Positions 23,450 through 36,159 of a stretch of DNA of 64,000 bases are shown here, piece after piece. A program made the position numbers and the translations under genes. The stretch's first letter is position 1. Each line of letters opens with the position of its first letter. This DNA comes from Gracilariopsis chorda (lineage: Eukaryota; Rhodophyta; Florideophyceae; Gracilariales; Gracilariaceae). The notes below the pieces were generated by a model, which was not told the DNA's origin, ran no database searches, and worked only from the letters and a program-made list of their open reading frames with translations. The DNA lies in the NCBI GenBank assembly GCA_003194525.1, contig NBIV01000008.1:186001-250000 (forward strand), in the 5' to 3' direction.

Positions 23450-24540
23450 CTACCTTAAACTTTGCAAAAGACAAGTCATTGACACCGTCATTGCCACATT
23501 GCAACAACTAGACGTGCTGCAATAGCCAACAAGGACACCTGTAAAGGTATTATTTACGAAAGGATCCCCAGGAGCTGGGAAGACATACATGCTCAGCATC
23601 CTTCCTGATATCACTGGGTCTGAAGAAATGCTCGGCGAAATGACTGCTACAACAGGCATTGCAGCATCGTTGTACGGAGGTGCCCGCACTTTATATAGCC
23701 TGTTCGTGCTGGGTGTAGCCGATAAGGAGAGCCCAAGCAGCAGTACATCCATTTTGTCTTAAGTATCGTCTCCGATCTCAACGTGCAGAAATGCTACGCG
23801 AAATACAACTGTTCGTCTCATATGAGGTTTCCATGCTCTCACGAAAGCTTTTTGGACTCATGGATGCGTTGCTTCAAGGTCTTTGCTGCAGTGGAATGCA
23901 AAACCCACTTTCTTTTGAGGGCTTGACGATCGTTCTTTCCAGCCACTACCCCCAGCTGCTTCCTATTTGTGCCGCAAATATAAATGGAGGCTGAGCCAAG
24001 TAGAAATGTGAGGGGAGTGTAGACAAACATTCTCAACGAGTTGCGTTGGAAGAATGATATGTGGATATTGCGCTCTGGTCAATTGCTGTACCTCACCTAA
24101 CAAGTACGCCAAGCTGATGATCTGGCATTTGTATCCCTGTCAAGTTCTATTGCACGCAAAATAATATCCAACACCGCTCCACTACCACCCAGATCTACCG
24201 GAAGGATGCAACCGCCTACCAAATCCTGTGCAAGTGGCTCACAACACGACAAAAGGAGGATGCAGATTTCAGCAAAATGCTCATTGCGTCTACAAACCAG
24301 TTGGTCGATGAAAATAATGCGGCAGCGCTGGATCTGTTTCCTGGTAAGCGCTTCACTTTCCACATGGCCAGTACTATTTTTCCCGAGATTTTATATCAGT
24401 ATGCCCCTACTGCAGTACCACCCCATAACTTGGGCTTGAAGATCGGTGTGCCAGTTATGGTCATTCGGAATGTGCTGCACCATCCTGTGGACAACCGAAA
24501 TCGGGTTTTGGATGTGTGTGTCGATCAATATACCATTTAG
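23450..24540 (+). pseudogene. Helitron 2 Pif1-type helicase, decayed
   Basis: Plus-strand reading gives VLFTKGSPGAGKTYMLSIL (intact Walker A) and TTGIAASLYGGARTLYSLF, then a Walker B that reads VSYEVSMLSRKLFGLMDALL (Asp to Tyr), FEGLTIVLSSHYPQLLPI, LIASTNQLVDENNAAALDLF, and the C-terminal VPPHNLGLKIGVPVMVIRNV of the Pif1 family. Stops separate the blocks, so it is inactive. Confidence 0.8.
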
Positions 24541-24600
24541 ATGGCTACACTTGACTACAAAAGACAATTTCTGGAGCGAAAGCTCCTACATCGAATCTAA

Positions 24601-25097
24601 TTCCAGTTTTCTTTCGCAGACATTCGGATAACTCGAAGACCGTTTGTAATTCGTCTTGCGTTTGTAGCTATCGTTCACGAAAGAGAGGGAAAGACCTTGG
24701 ATGGCTTGATTGTAGATTTGCGATCGACCGTCTTCTGTGCTGGTCAGTTGTACGTCGAAGTGTCATGCGTTCGAAGCAATGATCATGTGTTGGTTCTGCG
24801 TGAACCATAGCGTAGACTTGAGAATTCACGAAGAACTCATCTAATGCCTGTGACCATTGCGAACCAAGTGCTGCCTGAAGCCATTCATTTCTGCATCCCT
24901 CCACAACCATAGTCATATTCTATGTGCATTTATTTGCTTGAATTAAACTACTTGGTTCTGTGCTTTTGCTTCCTCCACCCTCTTTTCTTCTTACTGCTTT
25001 ATGGAACCCCTCCACAGCATACCACAGGGTCGCCCGCGGCCAACGGCCACTTCCTCTCGTCTGAACTTTATATATAGTTCTACAGGGATGAGCGGGT
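24601..25097. other. Non-coding stretch after Helitron 2
   Basis: No convincing gene. The Helitron 3' end probably lies here but no clear hairpin-CTRR terminus was recognised. Confidence 0.35.
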
Positions 25098-25912
25098 TGT
25101 GGTGGATTGAAGGGGCGGTGCTATACTCGTAAGAGAGAATACACAACGAAAACGTTCGCGATCTTCCTCTTACGAGGTTAACACAGTTTAGGAGCCCTTC
25201 CAGGGATGACACCACAAATTCGGTTGCAAGCCAAGGCCATCCTTCGTAATGAGGGCAGGAAAGCAGAGAGAAGCCGTCTAGTGGTGTATCGCTCCCGTCA
25301 GAGGAATCTGTCGACGCTTGTGGCATAACCCGACAGTGAGTCCGATGAGCCGCGGATAGCTGGAACTACTCAAAAAGGGAAAGTGGAAAAGCATAGAGTA
25401 GAGGTGGAGTGTCTGCAAGTGACTCAGATAAATAGCGGAGAGGCCAGAGGATTCCCTATACAGGGCCGTTCCACAACAGTGGGTAAATAGTATCCCAGCG
25501 ATAGTTTCATTCAGGCGAGCAAGATGGATGAGCAAGCCCTGTGCTACGGGGTACTTCTCCAGTAAAAGCTTGATACCGCCGAAGGCGCGAGCACTCAGAG
25601 CCAAGTTCCTGGATAGAAAACCATTGCTGTAGAGGGTACTGCTGCCGCGGTTGAGCGCCACCACACTAACTACAGTATCTATCCCAATTTAATGACTACA
25701 TAAATTAATAAATAAATAGCAAACCCCAATCCACTACTGTAGAGCATCCGTGAAACACGGGCACTACCCGGTGCCACGGCACATCCAGCCAAGCCGTGTA
25801 CCACGTGCGCAATCTGATCCGTCGGAAGGAGCAACAGCACTAATCATAAGTGACCAATAACCCCGAACATCCGGAACAGGGATTAAGTACCCACAGAGTG
25901 TGTTGCACTTCA
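25098..25912 (-). repeat. Old solo LTR related to element 2
   Basis: Starts TGTGGTGGATTG and ends GTGTTGCACTTCA, like the element 2 LTR (TGTGGTGCAATG ... GCGTTGCACTTCA). 815 bp, with matching blocks in between (CCTCTTACGAGG, AGCCCTTCCAGGG, CCCTATACAGGG, CACTCAGAGCCAA). No matching 5-bp flanks (CGGGT against AAAGT), so it is old or rearranged. Confidence 0.75.
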
Positions 25913-25914
25913 AA

Positions 25915-26290
25915 AGTGCCATGCAAGCCGTCTCTGGCGCGTGCGAAAACCACTCTTGGCGCGACGTCTCCCTGCCATTACAAACATTTATCACTAGGAG
26001 CAGCAACAGCATCAGCAGCAGAAGCAAATTTAGAGCTCATTGGCTGCTGCTGTACGTTGACTGTCGCTGCTGCTCAGTGGCTGAGTGCAAGCCACTCAGC
26101 AGCAGATTGGCTGATATTGCAGTTGTTTATGCAGTGCCATCCAAGTGCAATTGTGTTGGTCAAAACAATACAAAAACATAATCTCGCCTCTACTACCTCT
26201 TTAACTGCATCAACCATAGCCTGGCTCTGACGCAGCATGCGGAACCCTATTTGCTGGGCCAAGCCACAGATCTCTCCATTATAAGTATTT
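25915..26290 (+). repeat. Modular repeat, copy E (degenerate)
   Basis: TGGCGCGTGCG and TTGGCGCGACGTCTCC arms at about 25934-25972, then CAGCAGC-rich sequence and two inverted GCCACTCAGCAGC / GCTGCTCAGTGGC-type arms near 26069-26105. Forward orientation. Confidence 0.55.
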
Positions 26291-26295
26291 GTTCC

Positions 26296-27480
26296 TGTAT
26301 GAGGGGGGTGTTCTTGATTGAGTGGAGGCGTTGCGCCACAAATTCGCTTTGCACGCCCCCGTTTGCCCATGCAAATCGCCTATTTGGCGCAACGCCTCCC
26401 TACCATTTAAAAAATTCAGCAGCAGCAGCAGCAGCAAAGCTTGCTGCTTACTGGCTGGCACTCCCATAATGACTGTAGTGCCACCCAATTACACAAAGCA
26501 ACGTGTCGCACTTTTTCATCATTGGCTGGCACTGCAGTCAATTTGGGCATCTAAACACAAACCCCTATCACTTTACCTACTCTGAGCGCCGCGGCGCCCC
26601 GTGGTTCTACGAGCGCTATTGCGAGCGCAAGCGAGCAAAGTGCTCGGAGAGTCTCCGAACGCTACAAAATACACAAAACTACAAAAACAACGCGGCGCGC
26701 AGCGCCGCCCACGGCCGAAGGCCGTTTCCACTTGTCTCAACACCCCACTCTTAATGATTTCCACATGTATGAGGGGGGTGTTGTTGACTGATGGGAGGCG
26801 TTGCGCCACAAAATCGTCTTGCACACCCCCGTTTGCGCATGCAAATCGCCCATTTGGCGCAACGCCTCCCCAGCATTAAAAAAATTCAGCTGCAGCAGCA
26901 GCAGCAAAGCTTTCTGCTTACTGGCTGGCACTCCCATAATGACTGCAGTGCCAGCCAGTTACACAAAGCAACGTGTCGCGCTTTCTCGTCGTTGGCTGGC
27001 ACTGCAGTCAATTTAGGCACCTAAACACAAACCATTATGGCTCTACATACTCTAGGCGCCGCAGCGCCCCGTGGTTCTACGAGTGCTATTGCGAGCGCAA
27101 GCGAGCAAAGTGCTCGGAGAGCCTCCGAACGCTACTAAATACACAAAGCTACATAAACAACGCGGCGCGCAGCGCCGCTCATGGCCGAAGGCCGTTTTCA
27201 CTTGTTCCCTCTTAAGCATATATATGCGTATGACGGGGTTGATGTTGACTGATTGGAGGCGTTGCGTCAATAAACTGCACTACATGCCCCTGTACGCGCA
27301 TGCAAAACACTCATTTGGCGCAACGCCTCCCTGCCACTAGAAAACATCAGCCACAGCAGCAATAGCAATGCATAAAATGCATTGAATGCTGCATGTTGAT
27401 TCCATGCTTGCTGCTGAGTGGCTGACACCTCAAGAATGACTGCAGTGCGATCCATTCACCAGCATGAGGTTTTTCCCACG
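26296..27480 (+). repeat. Tandem array of the modular repeat (copies F, G, H)
   Basis: Three units in tandem with a period of about 470 and 461 bp (hairpin-arm starts 26324, 26794, 27255). Each unit: GAGGGGGGTGTT lead, a 15-bp inverted pair GGAGGCGTTGCGCCA / TGGCGCAACGCCTCC around 46 bp, a CAG-triplet run, a GGCTGGCACTCC / AGTGCCAGCC pair, then GCGCC-rich palindromes and GCGAGCGCAAGCGAGC. H lacks the last modules. No coding capacity. Arms, length and dispersal fit non-autonomous DNA elements, but no target duplication was confirmed. Confidence 0.75.
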
Positions 27481-28005
27481 TAGCTTAAACGATCATCCAC
27501 TTTCTAGTGCAGCTGCACTTTGCACTGGATTTGTTATTCAAGTGCCGTTTCTAGCTTCTCACGTCTCAAAGGCACTCTCAGCACCATAGCCCTCAGTGGT
27601 CTGCAGGCCGTCTGCTCGCTACAGATCATCCAAAGTAGTCTTTACATAGCGGCGCGCAACGCTACCCGCAGCCAAAAGCCGTTCTCACTTGTTATTTCAA
27701 TAAGTATACTTCTACCTACACAGCTTCTTCAACTCGAAGGGAAAGCACAGCAGTTTTGCGTATTAAATGGTTTTCTTCAAATAAATTGCTTCATAGGGTA
27801 GCAACGAGACCCTCGCGCCCCAATCAAACCATAGCGTACCATCTCCGACACTCTTCAACATCCCTTCCGCGACGCTATTATATTAAATGTACAAGATACT
27901 GGGCGAGTACGATATCTCTCCCGTCCACACGACAATCTTGATTGGTGATCAGTTCCATTGTGTCTTTGTCTTAAGCATTCAAACTGCGTGTTTGTTTCTT
28001 AAGCA
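27481..28005. other. Non-coding stretch
   Basis: No gene. About 27560-27690 has weak resemblance to the GC-rich distal module of the repeat family. Confidence 0.3.
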
Positions 28006-28362
28006 ATGTCGTCAGCCTGCTCTAAGACGGTGGCGCGTTACAAACTCTTAAAACGGTCTACTGCTGTTTTCGAGCCAAGCACCGAAATTGGAAAGAATCT
28101 CAATGATTGCCCGTTTTATACGCTCATCATGTACCTAATAGTGGCTGAGGCAAACATCACCATCCGATTTACAGCTTTTCGTAAGGCTAAGGTTGAGACA
28201 ATGCCTAGAAATTTCATGTCATCGCCAGAAACCACGTTGATCGAAAATATTTTTAACGCTTCATTGTTACCAATGTAGCTTCTCCGAGATACTTTGGATT
28301 TGTATGAGCCCCACACTGTTCCAGAAGTTTTGATGGATTTTCTCCGCTTAGAATTACGCTAG
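28006..28362 (+). pseudogene. Unknown small protein gene with one in-frame TAG
   Basis: ATG at 28006; open except for TAG at 28276-28278; next stop TAG at 28360-28362 (118 codons). Sequence after the first stop (LLRDTLDLYEPHTVPEVLMD) stays protein-like, so the stop looks secondary. No family recognised. A second similar relic follows at 28543, so both may belong to one element or gene cluster. Confidence 0.4.
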
Positions 28363-28542
28363 GCAAGGAGCTGGTTTCAAGTCACACAAATGTGGTTCAT
28401 AAACCTGATTAACTCTTCTTTGGACCGTATAAAATTGGTTATCTAATCTTATTGTCATATTCGCCCTGCATCGCACTGTAAAGCGGTGCTTCCATCGTTT
28501 CAGATCATGTAACATCAGGTCCAAGCGCATAAAATTGTTGTT

Positions 28543-28941
28543 ATGGTACGATCGCCTCTACCAAGTGCTGCCAAAGCTTTACCTCAGACTAGCGCTCGTG
28601 CCGTCCCCCACGGTCAGTCTTTGTCTGTGCCAGTTGAAATTATACCGATCAATAAAGAAACGTGTCGCCAAGTTAGCAGGCTGAATTGTGGTTCTTAGAT
28701 TGGTGGCAATGGACATTCAGATGACACTCGAAAGGCAAATTATGTCTTCCAGTACTTCAAGTACAACCAATTTACCAGTGACTTGAAGCAGTCAATCGAG
28801 CAAATACTTCGGGATTACAACATCTGCTCACGCCAGCATCGTTTCATTGCAGTTTACAAGGAGGACTATTTCCTAACCATCTTCAATGTGCCTGCTCGTA
28901 CTTTCTTCTTCAACAATTCTAAAGGTGATATGCCGTTTTAA
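28543..28941 (+). pseudogene. Unknown small protein gene with one in-frame TAG
   Basis: 133 codons from ATG to TAA with one TAG at 28696-28698. The second part is rich in aromatic residues (YVFQYFKYNQFTSDLKQ, YKEDYFLTIFNVPARTFFF) and does not look random. No known domain. Either one decayed gene or two exons of an intron-bearing gene. Confidence 0.4.
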
Positions 28942-29270
28942 TGAGACGGCGAAACTGATGCCTACCTAGTATACTAGGGAACAGTAACGCCCGACAAGTC
29001 CAAGTCCATAGCATGTTACAGACATTACGAATTGAAAGAGTGATGTCCGAGAATGAAAACAAAACCTTCTCAGAATGTCTAACAAAGACCATACTCTTGG
29101 TTCAGGAACTTTCGGCTCAATGTTCTTCGCATTCCTGCTCTCAAGCCCACAAGATTGGTTATCTTTGCAATGCCGTGCCTGGCATCTCTTGAGCAAGGCT
29201 GCCTATAAGTAACATAGATAGTTCAAATTATTCCTTCAATGAAACCATTACATCCTTGAGAGAAGGCCTA

Positions 29271-29816
29271 TAGGTAGAACAGGAAATCAAGAATGTATCC
29301 AAGAGTACGGACACACATCTGGTGGAAGAGAATAGTTTGTACCAGCGATATGGGCACGATCCGAAGTTTGTGAGCAATTAATCTCACCATAACCACTCGA
29401 GGTATTCCAGTAGTGGCACCGGAGATACCCACCACCTCTATTACCAGCCCAGGACGATCAAACAAAGCCGCAGACGTATTGAATCCCACAAGTGCCGTAA
29501 AACCAGGGAGCCAGAGCCCAGATGCAATTCCGGCGCTATCCAAGACAATGTTCGTCAGCGCATGAGTAATAGTGAGTCAACAGTCCACTTCATCTCAGAC
29601 CTAGGCCCCACATCGGAGATAGAGATGTCTGATGGAACGTATGTCGCAGATGGTGCAAAACATGATGTTGAGACAGACCAAAACAAAGAAGAAATTCGCA
29701 TCTTCGATGAGCTTATGAATGGAGATATGAACCTTGCGGAAGACATGGAGAGAGCTGATGAGAAGTGGTATACTAACCATTCCCTTCAGCCGCCATTGCT
29801 AAGGATCCGGATCTGA
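29271..29816 (+). pseudogene. Unknown acidic protein, one in-frame TAA
   Basis: One frame is open from 29271 to the stop at 29816 except for TAA at 29379-29381. The C-terminal 84 codons from ATG 29562 are acidic (DVETDQNKEEIRIFDELMNG), the middle is His/Arg-rich. The frame opposite (29268-29543) is taken as a shadow. No family recognised. Confidence 0.35.
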
Positions 29817-30530
29817 GTACCCTGAGCGATAAAAAGGATATTTGCTAGAGCAAAGAAATTATCAGCCTCTACTTCATCATCCTGCAAGTTGAGTGGCTTC
29901 ACGCAGAACTACTCAAACGAGGCACAAAAGAAAACATTCGGTTCATGATGTGAATACAACTCACACTCAAGCTACAGATATAAAGGAGGTGGCCCTCGCT
30001 CTCGTTTGGATGGTTGCTCTGTTGATATTGGAGCTCGGGGGTTTTAGAGATTTTTTCCACTGAGAATGCTTTTTCATAAAGCGTACGGGAGGAGTTGCTG
30101 ATGGAATTAATATTTTTGACCGCATAAAATTGGTAACCAAAAGTTAACGTATTAATTTTAGCAAAAATGACTGCCTCGACGCCTTGCGATGCATTAAATA
30201 AAAGAAATGTATTACTTATCGGTAGAAAAGGGTGACAAGGGCCTTCAGCCCTACCACTTTTTCGTGGTAGTTGTGACGTCTGCATCTTGCCTGCAGGAAG
30301 GAGTGGTAGCGCCGACGCTTGAGCCCTTGCAAACCTCACATTCAACCATTTTGGTTGTCCAAAACGTTTGATTATCATTGGTGCAAAACGTTGGCGCACC
30401 AAAATGGTCGAATTTTACCGTGAAGCACGATTTTGAGAGGTGGCGCAGATTGCGCCAAAGAAATTAAATCATGCATTTTACTCATTTTTTAAGGCGTGCA
30501 ATGGTCGTTGTTGTACAAACACTAAGGTAG
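29817..30530. other. Non-coding stretch
   Basis: A 167-codon minus-strand frame (29899-30402) has no domain and no ATG-linked context; I do not call it. Confidence 0.35.
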
Positions 30531-30534
30531 GTTA

Positions 30535-31460
30535 GACGAGTAGAAACAGCTTTCCGCCGCGGCCAGCGCTTCGCGCAGCGTCGATTTTGTAGCTTTGTTG
30601 ACTTAGTAGCGTTGGGAGCCTCTCCGACCGCTTTGCTCGCTTACGTTCGCAATAGCGCTCGTAAAATCTCAGGGCGCCGCCGTCTCTACACTATCTGGAG
30701 CCGTACAGGTTTGTTTGTAGGTGCCTAAATTGACTGCATTGTCAGCCAATGAGAGGAAAGCGCGACATGTTGCTCTATGTAGCTGACTGGCACTGCAGTC
30801 GTTATCGGAGTGTCAGCCACTAGGCACCCAGCTATGCTGCTGCTGCTGAATATTTTTAATGATGGAGAGGCGTTGGGGCAAATGGGTTTTTTTGCATGTG
30901 TCTACGGGGTTGTGCAAAGCGGTTTTGTGGCGCAACGCCTCCCACCATTCAACAGCACCCCTTTTATACGCATGTATATGCTTAATAGTGAGGTGTTGCG
31001 ACAAGTAGAAGCGGCTTTTGCCCGCGGGTGGCGCTGTGCGCCGCGTAGTTTTTGTATATTTGTTGATTTAGTAGCGTTTGGAGGCTCTCCCAGTACTTTG
31101 CTCTCCCTAACACTTGCAATAGCGCTCGTAGAGCCCCCGTGGAGTCACGGCGCCTGGAGTATCTGGAGCCGTAGAGGTTTGTGTGTAGTTGCCTAAATTG
31201 ACTGGAGACACAGCCAATGAGAGAAAAGCGCGACAGTTTGCTCTCTATAACTGGCTGGCACTGCAGTCATTATTGGAGTGCCAGCCACTAAGAAGCCAGT
31301 TTTGCTGCTGCTGATGCTGAACCTTGCAAATGGTAGTGAGGCGTTGCGCCCAATGGGAGCTTTTTAAGCGCGTACGGGGGATACAAAACAGTTTTGTGGT
31401 GCAATGCCTCCCATTAATCAACAATTCCCACCCTCATACGCATGTAAATGCTTAAAAGTG
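30535..31460 (-). repeat. Two tandem modular repeats (copies I and J)
   Basis: Two reverse-orientation units, hairpin arms near 30871-30942 and 31340-31412 (period about 470 bp as in the forward array). Both contain the CGCTCGTA, GGCGCC, GGCTGGCACTGCAGTC and CTG-rich modules in reverse order. Confidence 0.7.
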
Positions 31461-31763
31461 GTGGTGTTGAAATTGGGGGGTTGAGGATGGTGGTGAGAGA
31501 TTTTGTAAGAGCTTGATTTCCTTTGGAACTGATCAGTGAATCGCTACGGAATGGATATGGCTCTAGTACGAAAACATGATGTTCTTCGCTAGTAATACTT
31601 GACTGTTATATAGTGCCATAGAGAAAACAAGGCCAAAGAAGGATGGCCGATGAGCAAAAATGGCGGATGTTGATGTGCTGAACTTTTGCTACTGCTGTCA
31701 TATCACTGCCAATTTCTGTTGTTCAGGTTATCTCTGATGCTGCAATACAATCTTCATGCAACC

Positions 31764-32175
31764 CCCAGTGGAAATCCAGGGTGTAGTACTGATATGGAAA
31801 TGATATCAGATGCGGACATAATTGTGGTAAAAGGACTTTAAATGTTTGATATGGTAAAGAAAAGATAATAAGAAAGTTTCATTATTTTTGGATCATCACT
31901 AGATGTGTGTACGATTTTTCATTAATAGTGCATAGAGGGGAGAACAAAAGCTTCTGATATATGTCCAATATATTTTGAAACTTCCGGTATCAGAAATTTT
32001 TGAAACACACTTCAGAAATATATCAAATACATATCAGCACCTCACGCGAAAATGGCATTATCATAGAGTCTGATTCAAGAATATACCAAGAAGATATCTG
32101 ATATACGTCTAAACGTTATCAGTTCTGCGTTAAACTTATCAGATTCATATCAAAGCTGTATATCAGATTTCTACA
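31764..32175 (+). repeat. Left terminal inverted repeat
   Basis: Inverted partner of 36160-36568; AT-rich with repeated ATATCAGAT-like words. Confidence 0.65.
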
Positions 32176-35100
32176 AGGAACCAATGAATGGGAGAGAATC
32201 CTTGACGACCTCGCTTGGCTTGCAGAACTTGAAATCCTTAATTGGTAGCTTTGCCGCTGTAAAGAATTGTCACACAATCCTATGCAACCTAATGATAGCT
32301 TCGTTACTCCCTGCGATCGAGCAAGAAGTGCTACATGGTGCCTCTCCAAGTACAATGGTCCTCTTTGCTTCGTGAGTGTGTGCAGCACAGCATCAATGCT
32401 TGGTGGAGGTCACGATTTATTAAAGATGTGCAAGCCCTCCTGCAACAAGGGACGAACGAAGGTATGCACTATGTGCACGGAAAAATTAAAGCCCATGGGT
32501 ATGATGGATTAGGAGGGCCAGAGAATGATGTCACTGTGCACTTTACGGATTAAGAGAAGGTGGCATAACGTTGAGCGGAATAATTTTGGGAGGTACGAGC
32601 AGCATAATTTACGCATGGCAAGCAGTGAGGCCAAGTCGGTTGTCAGCGAGATATTGTGAAATACGTTCTGGACGTCCATGTAAGATCTGAACACTGGCGG
32701 GTTCTCTGTTGAGATCTTACGAAATGTGCTTGGGTTAGGCATGATTGCTTTGTAAACGCAGAGCCAGAATATCAGTCGGTCTTTTGTGGGAGATTTGGAT
32801 AGAAAAAACGGAGTCATTTAGATTATGTCCGCTATTCCAGCGTAAGAGGACTTTTCCTGGTGCACCACGGATCAGGTAAGCATACCAGATTTGCTTGCAC
32901 TGCACAACGATTCCATGTACTCCGAACGACTGAAATGCAGTACAGGGAGGGAAAGTTGCTCTGAACCATAGCCTGACAGCTTCTGGCGGAGTGCGTAGTG
33001 AACTCCACCTGGATTGGTTTTAAAGAAAAACTTTATGCGTCTTCGTTGAAGTAGAAGAGCCAGTGCCTAGCCAGCTAAGAAGATGGAGTTGATCGGTGAA
33101 GGGGTTGAGCTATGCGACTCGGCATAATGCGCTTGAACACACCGCGACTGAAGAAGTTGATTGGGTCCTTGACATGATTCTGCCGCTGCGTTTGCGTGTC
33201 ATAGGGTGATTAAGATATGATGTGATACGTCTCAGGAAGTGCGGAATGAATGTTCTGCGTGGGCATGCTTTCGCCACCGCGTAGTCCGCCATTAAGGCAT
33301 GTTCAGGCGACTGGTTTGGTTTGGATGGGTCACTTTCTGGCCTTAGCCGTGTTAAAGTGACCTATGTATAGAACAGAGAGGAAGTCAAGCATTGCCTTTA
33401 TCAAAGTTGAAGGGAGATGTTTCAGGAAGATTTGGGAGTGGGAAGATGTCAATGGGGGTGGCTGCACTGTGTGCGTTACTCGCGAAAGGACTATGGACCT
33501 CTCCCTGACTGTTGTGCTTGCTATGATGGCCTTTCGCTCTTGGGGCCCCCTTCTGTTCCTGGCATCTTGAATTGATATGACAGCTGTGTACTTCTTATTT
33601 TGTTTGAGGCTTTTCAAAAGTTTCGTGCAACAAGTTTGAACAGGGAACAGTTCTTTGCAGTAAATTCTCCAGGAAATGCACGGTTACTTTCCAAGCTTCT
33701 CTTTTATATTCGTAGTGGCCTCGATAAATGGACTTTTCGAGGAGAAATATGGGGCAAAATCGACGGCACGCCAGTTTGAGATCTGGCGTTTTCTCCAATG
33801 CCTCTTTTCGAGTGTGAAATGTGAGAATAATCATGTGAATGTTAGATTTAGTTACTGTTTCACCTTTGTTTGAGTATAATTGGCTCCAGCATCAGTTGGA
33901 ACATGTGTACTTTTCCTATTTTGATTCTAATCGATCTCCTGAAGAGATCGGGTGCCTATTTGACATGTCTACCTTGCCTCAAAGCCGAGTTCACATCTTT
34001 TGTGACATACTCTTAATGTGGCACGACAACACGCTTATGTCATAAAAGCCCCAACCGACAACGTGGACAAAGTTGGCTCCGAAATACACGTTGTCTACTA
34101 CTTACAAAGTGGACGAACACCTCACATAGTACAGGAATGATCAAATGGTCGTAGAAGGTTCTCGAGAGATCCGTGCCAAGTCATCATGAGCACTTTGGGT
34201 TTATGCCAGATCATCAAAACCCTGTCCGTTGCCTATCCTTGCCAACTCATAGAACAATTCATCATCTGGGGAGTTCGCCAAGTTATCAAACGGCTGGATC
34301 TGGCATTGAAGCCAGCAAACCACGCACATATGGAGGCCAACGAGAAGACTAAGCATAATGCTCTTAAACCCGGGCTACTTCTCATTTTCTAGTGGTACTG
34401 ATATAACTAGGTAGAACGTATATTTAAACCCCGAAGAGTGCTCCGAACTTCATCTCGGATCTTCACCATTGACTTGCAATCATTCTCAACCATTGCAATT
34501 TCTTTCCTACCAATTGCTGCAATTGTACTGATGCACCTTTGCATCGTAAGAGAGAAAGCTACAGGTACTGGAAGCACACTAAATTGTAACCCACATAAAA
34601 CGGGAGAGAACTTGCGCCGCAAAGCGTTCTTGTCTGCACAGTCAACAATCGCACTTCGGTTTCTGCAGCGATATAGCATCCTAAATGCCATGGAATGCCA
34701 TTCAAGCCAAAGATCAGCAGAGAATATTTCTACAATGGTCTTTTGAAGTGCTACTACTCTTGATTTAGTGCATCAAGATTACCAATCGTCGCGAAAAGAA
34801 ATTCGAGACGGATTAATTCCACAAAATCTTTCCTAGCAGCAAGTTGTGACACAAAAAGTGACAACATAATCCTTCAGAAAAATATGGGCGACGTATCTCC
34901 AGGCACTCAAGATTATGAAATCAGGCAGTCATGAATGTGATACATGCATACAGTTACTACACCAGAAGAACATAGTCCCGGATATGAATACTAAAAAGGC
35001 CTTATTCACAGCTAGGAAGACACACAGAGCTTGAGCATTTGAGAAGTTTACATACTAGAAGTGGATTCAAGAACTAGCAAAGCGAAACAAGATGATCTTA

Positions 35101-36159
35101 CATTTAGTTTTTGATTTCGCTGAAAAAGGTCTTCTCCCCCATTTCCTTCAGCAGTCTTGTAATCTAGTGAGATCTGAACAAGTTGGCAATACAATGAGCG
35201 CTATTTCAATTGGTTAGTATGCCAAGTTGGTTAAAGTGGCTATCTATTTAGAGTAGTGATGTGTTTAACTATTCTAGGTCAGTAGTGATACTCCGCTACT
35301 GTGGCGTGGGGCATGCTACTATGGCCGACCCAAACGTTTTCCAAATAGAAAATCGCTCATGAGGTTGAGCCTTACTCAACATTAAGGCGCTCTCTCTCCA
35401 AGAATGATAAAAGCAAGCAATGCCTAACTGTGATACCATTTGGTTTTTACAGTCAACCTTCTCGTTTAGCTACGACTTTTCAGGCTCTCTTACTCAATTT
35501 GTGCCGCAAGAACCACACTAACAATTCATTAAGGCTAGTCCACCTGACTATCTTGCACTCCTAGTGGTTTGGCGCTGCTGCTCTTTCTGATTAACAACTT
35601 CCAACCTTCAGGTTCAGACCTTGCTGTGTTCCCAATAGAGGCTATCCAGACGGACCACTCAGCTGGTACTGGACACCTAATCGGTTGTAACATAAACCTG
35701 GACAGCTCTACTTCATGACCGATTTGGAGTTTGACTTTTTTTCGGTACATGTTAGCAACACAGGTAGGACAATCGTTCTCGGTTTTCCAAAAAAAGCATT
35801 GGCAGGAGGAAAAGACGGCGAACGAAGTTGTATCCATGGTTTATTTTGCAATCAAAAAGTACAACGTTGGAAATTTCTAGTTAGATCAGTTTTATTTCAT
35901 GCCAAAAGCTGTAGTGGACAGAACATGAATCGTTACCTCCTGTTTTATTTTGCCTGGCGAATTAAAATGAAGTATTTATACCGCATTATCTTACTTCTTG
36001 TTGCTGAGCACACTAAGAAAGCCTGCAATAGACCTTTTGGCTTAGCTAAACGTACGTTAAGCCAGAATAAAGTCATGTTACCTGCTCATATGATACCTAT
36101 TATTGGCAAAAGTGCCACAGCGACCTCGGTGGTCTGTATGTATACTATAAAGTCCCAGT

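Larger units (their letters stand above)
10930..24600 (+). mobile_element. Helitron 2, split by a nested Ty3 element
   Basis: Rep 5' part at 10930-11687, nested Ty3 element 11693-22234 with its duplicated GTACT, Rep 3' part 22240-22752, helicase about 23450-24540. Removing the nested element and one GTACT restores the order seen in Helitron 1. Borders are approximate because the terminal hairpin was not found. Confidence 0.75.

Noticed and set aside
29899..30402. 167-codon minus-strand ORF
   Set aside because: Uneven composition, no domain, no neighbouring support.
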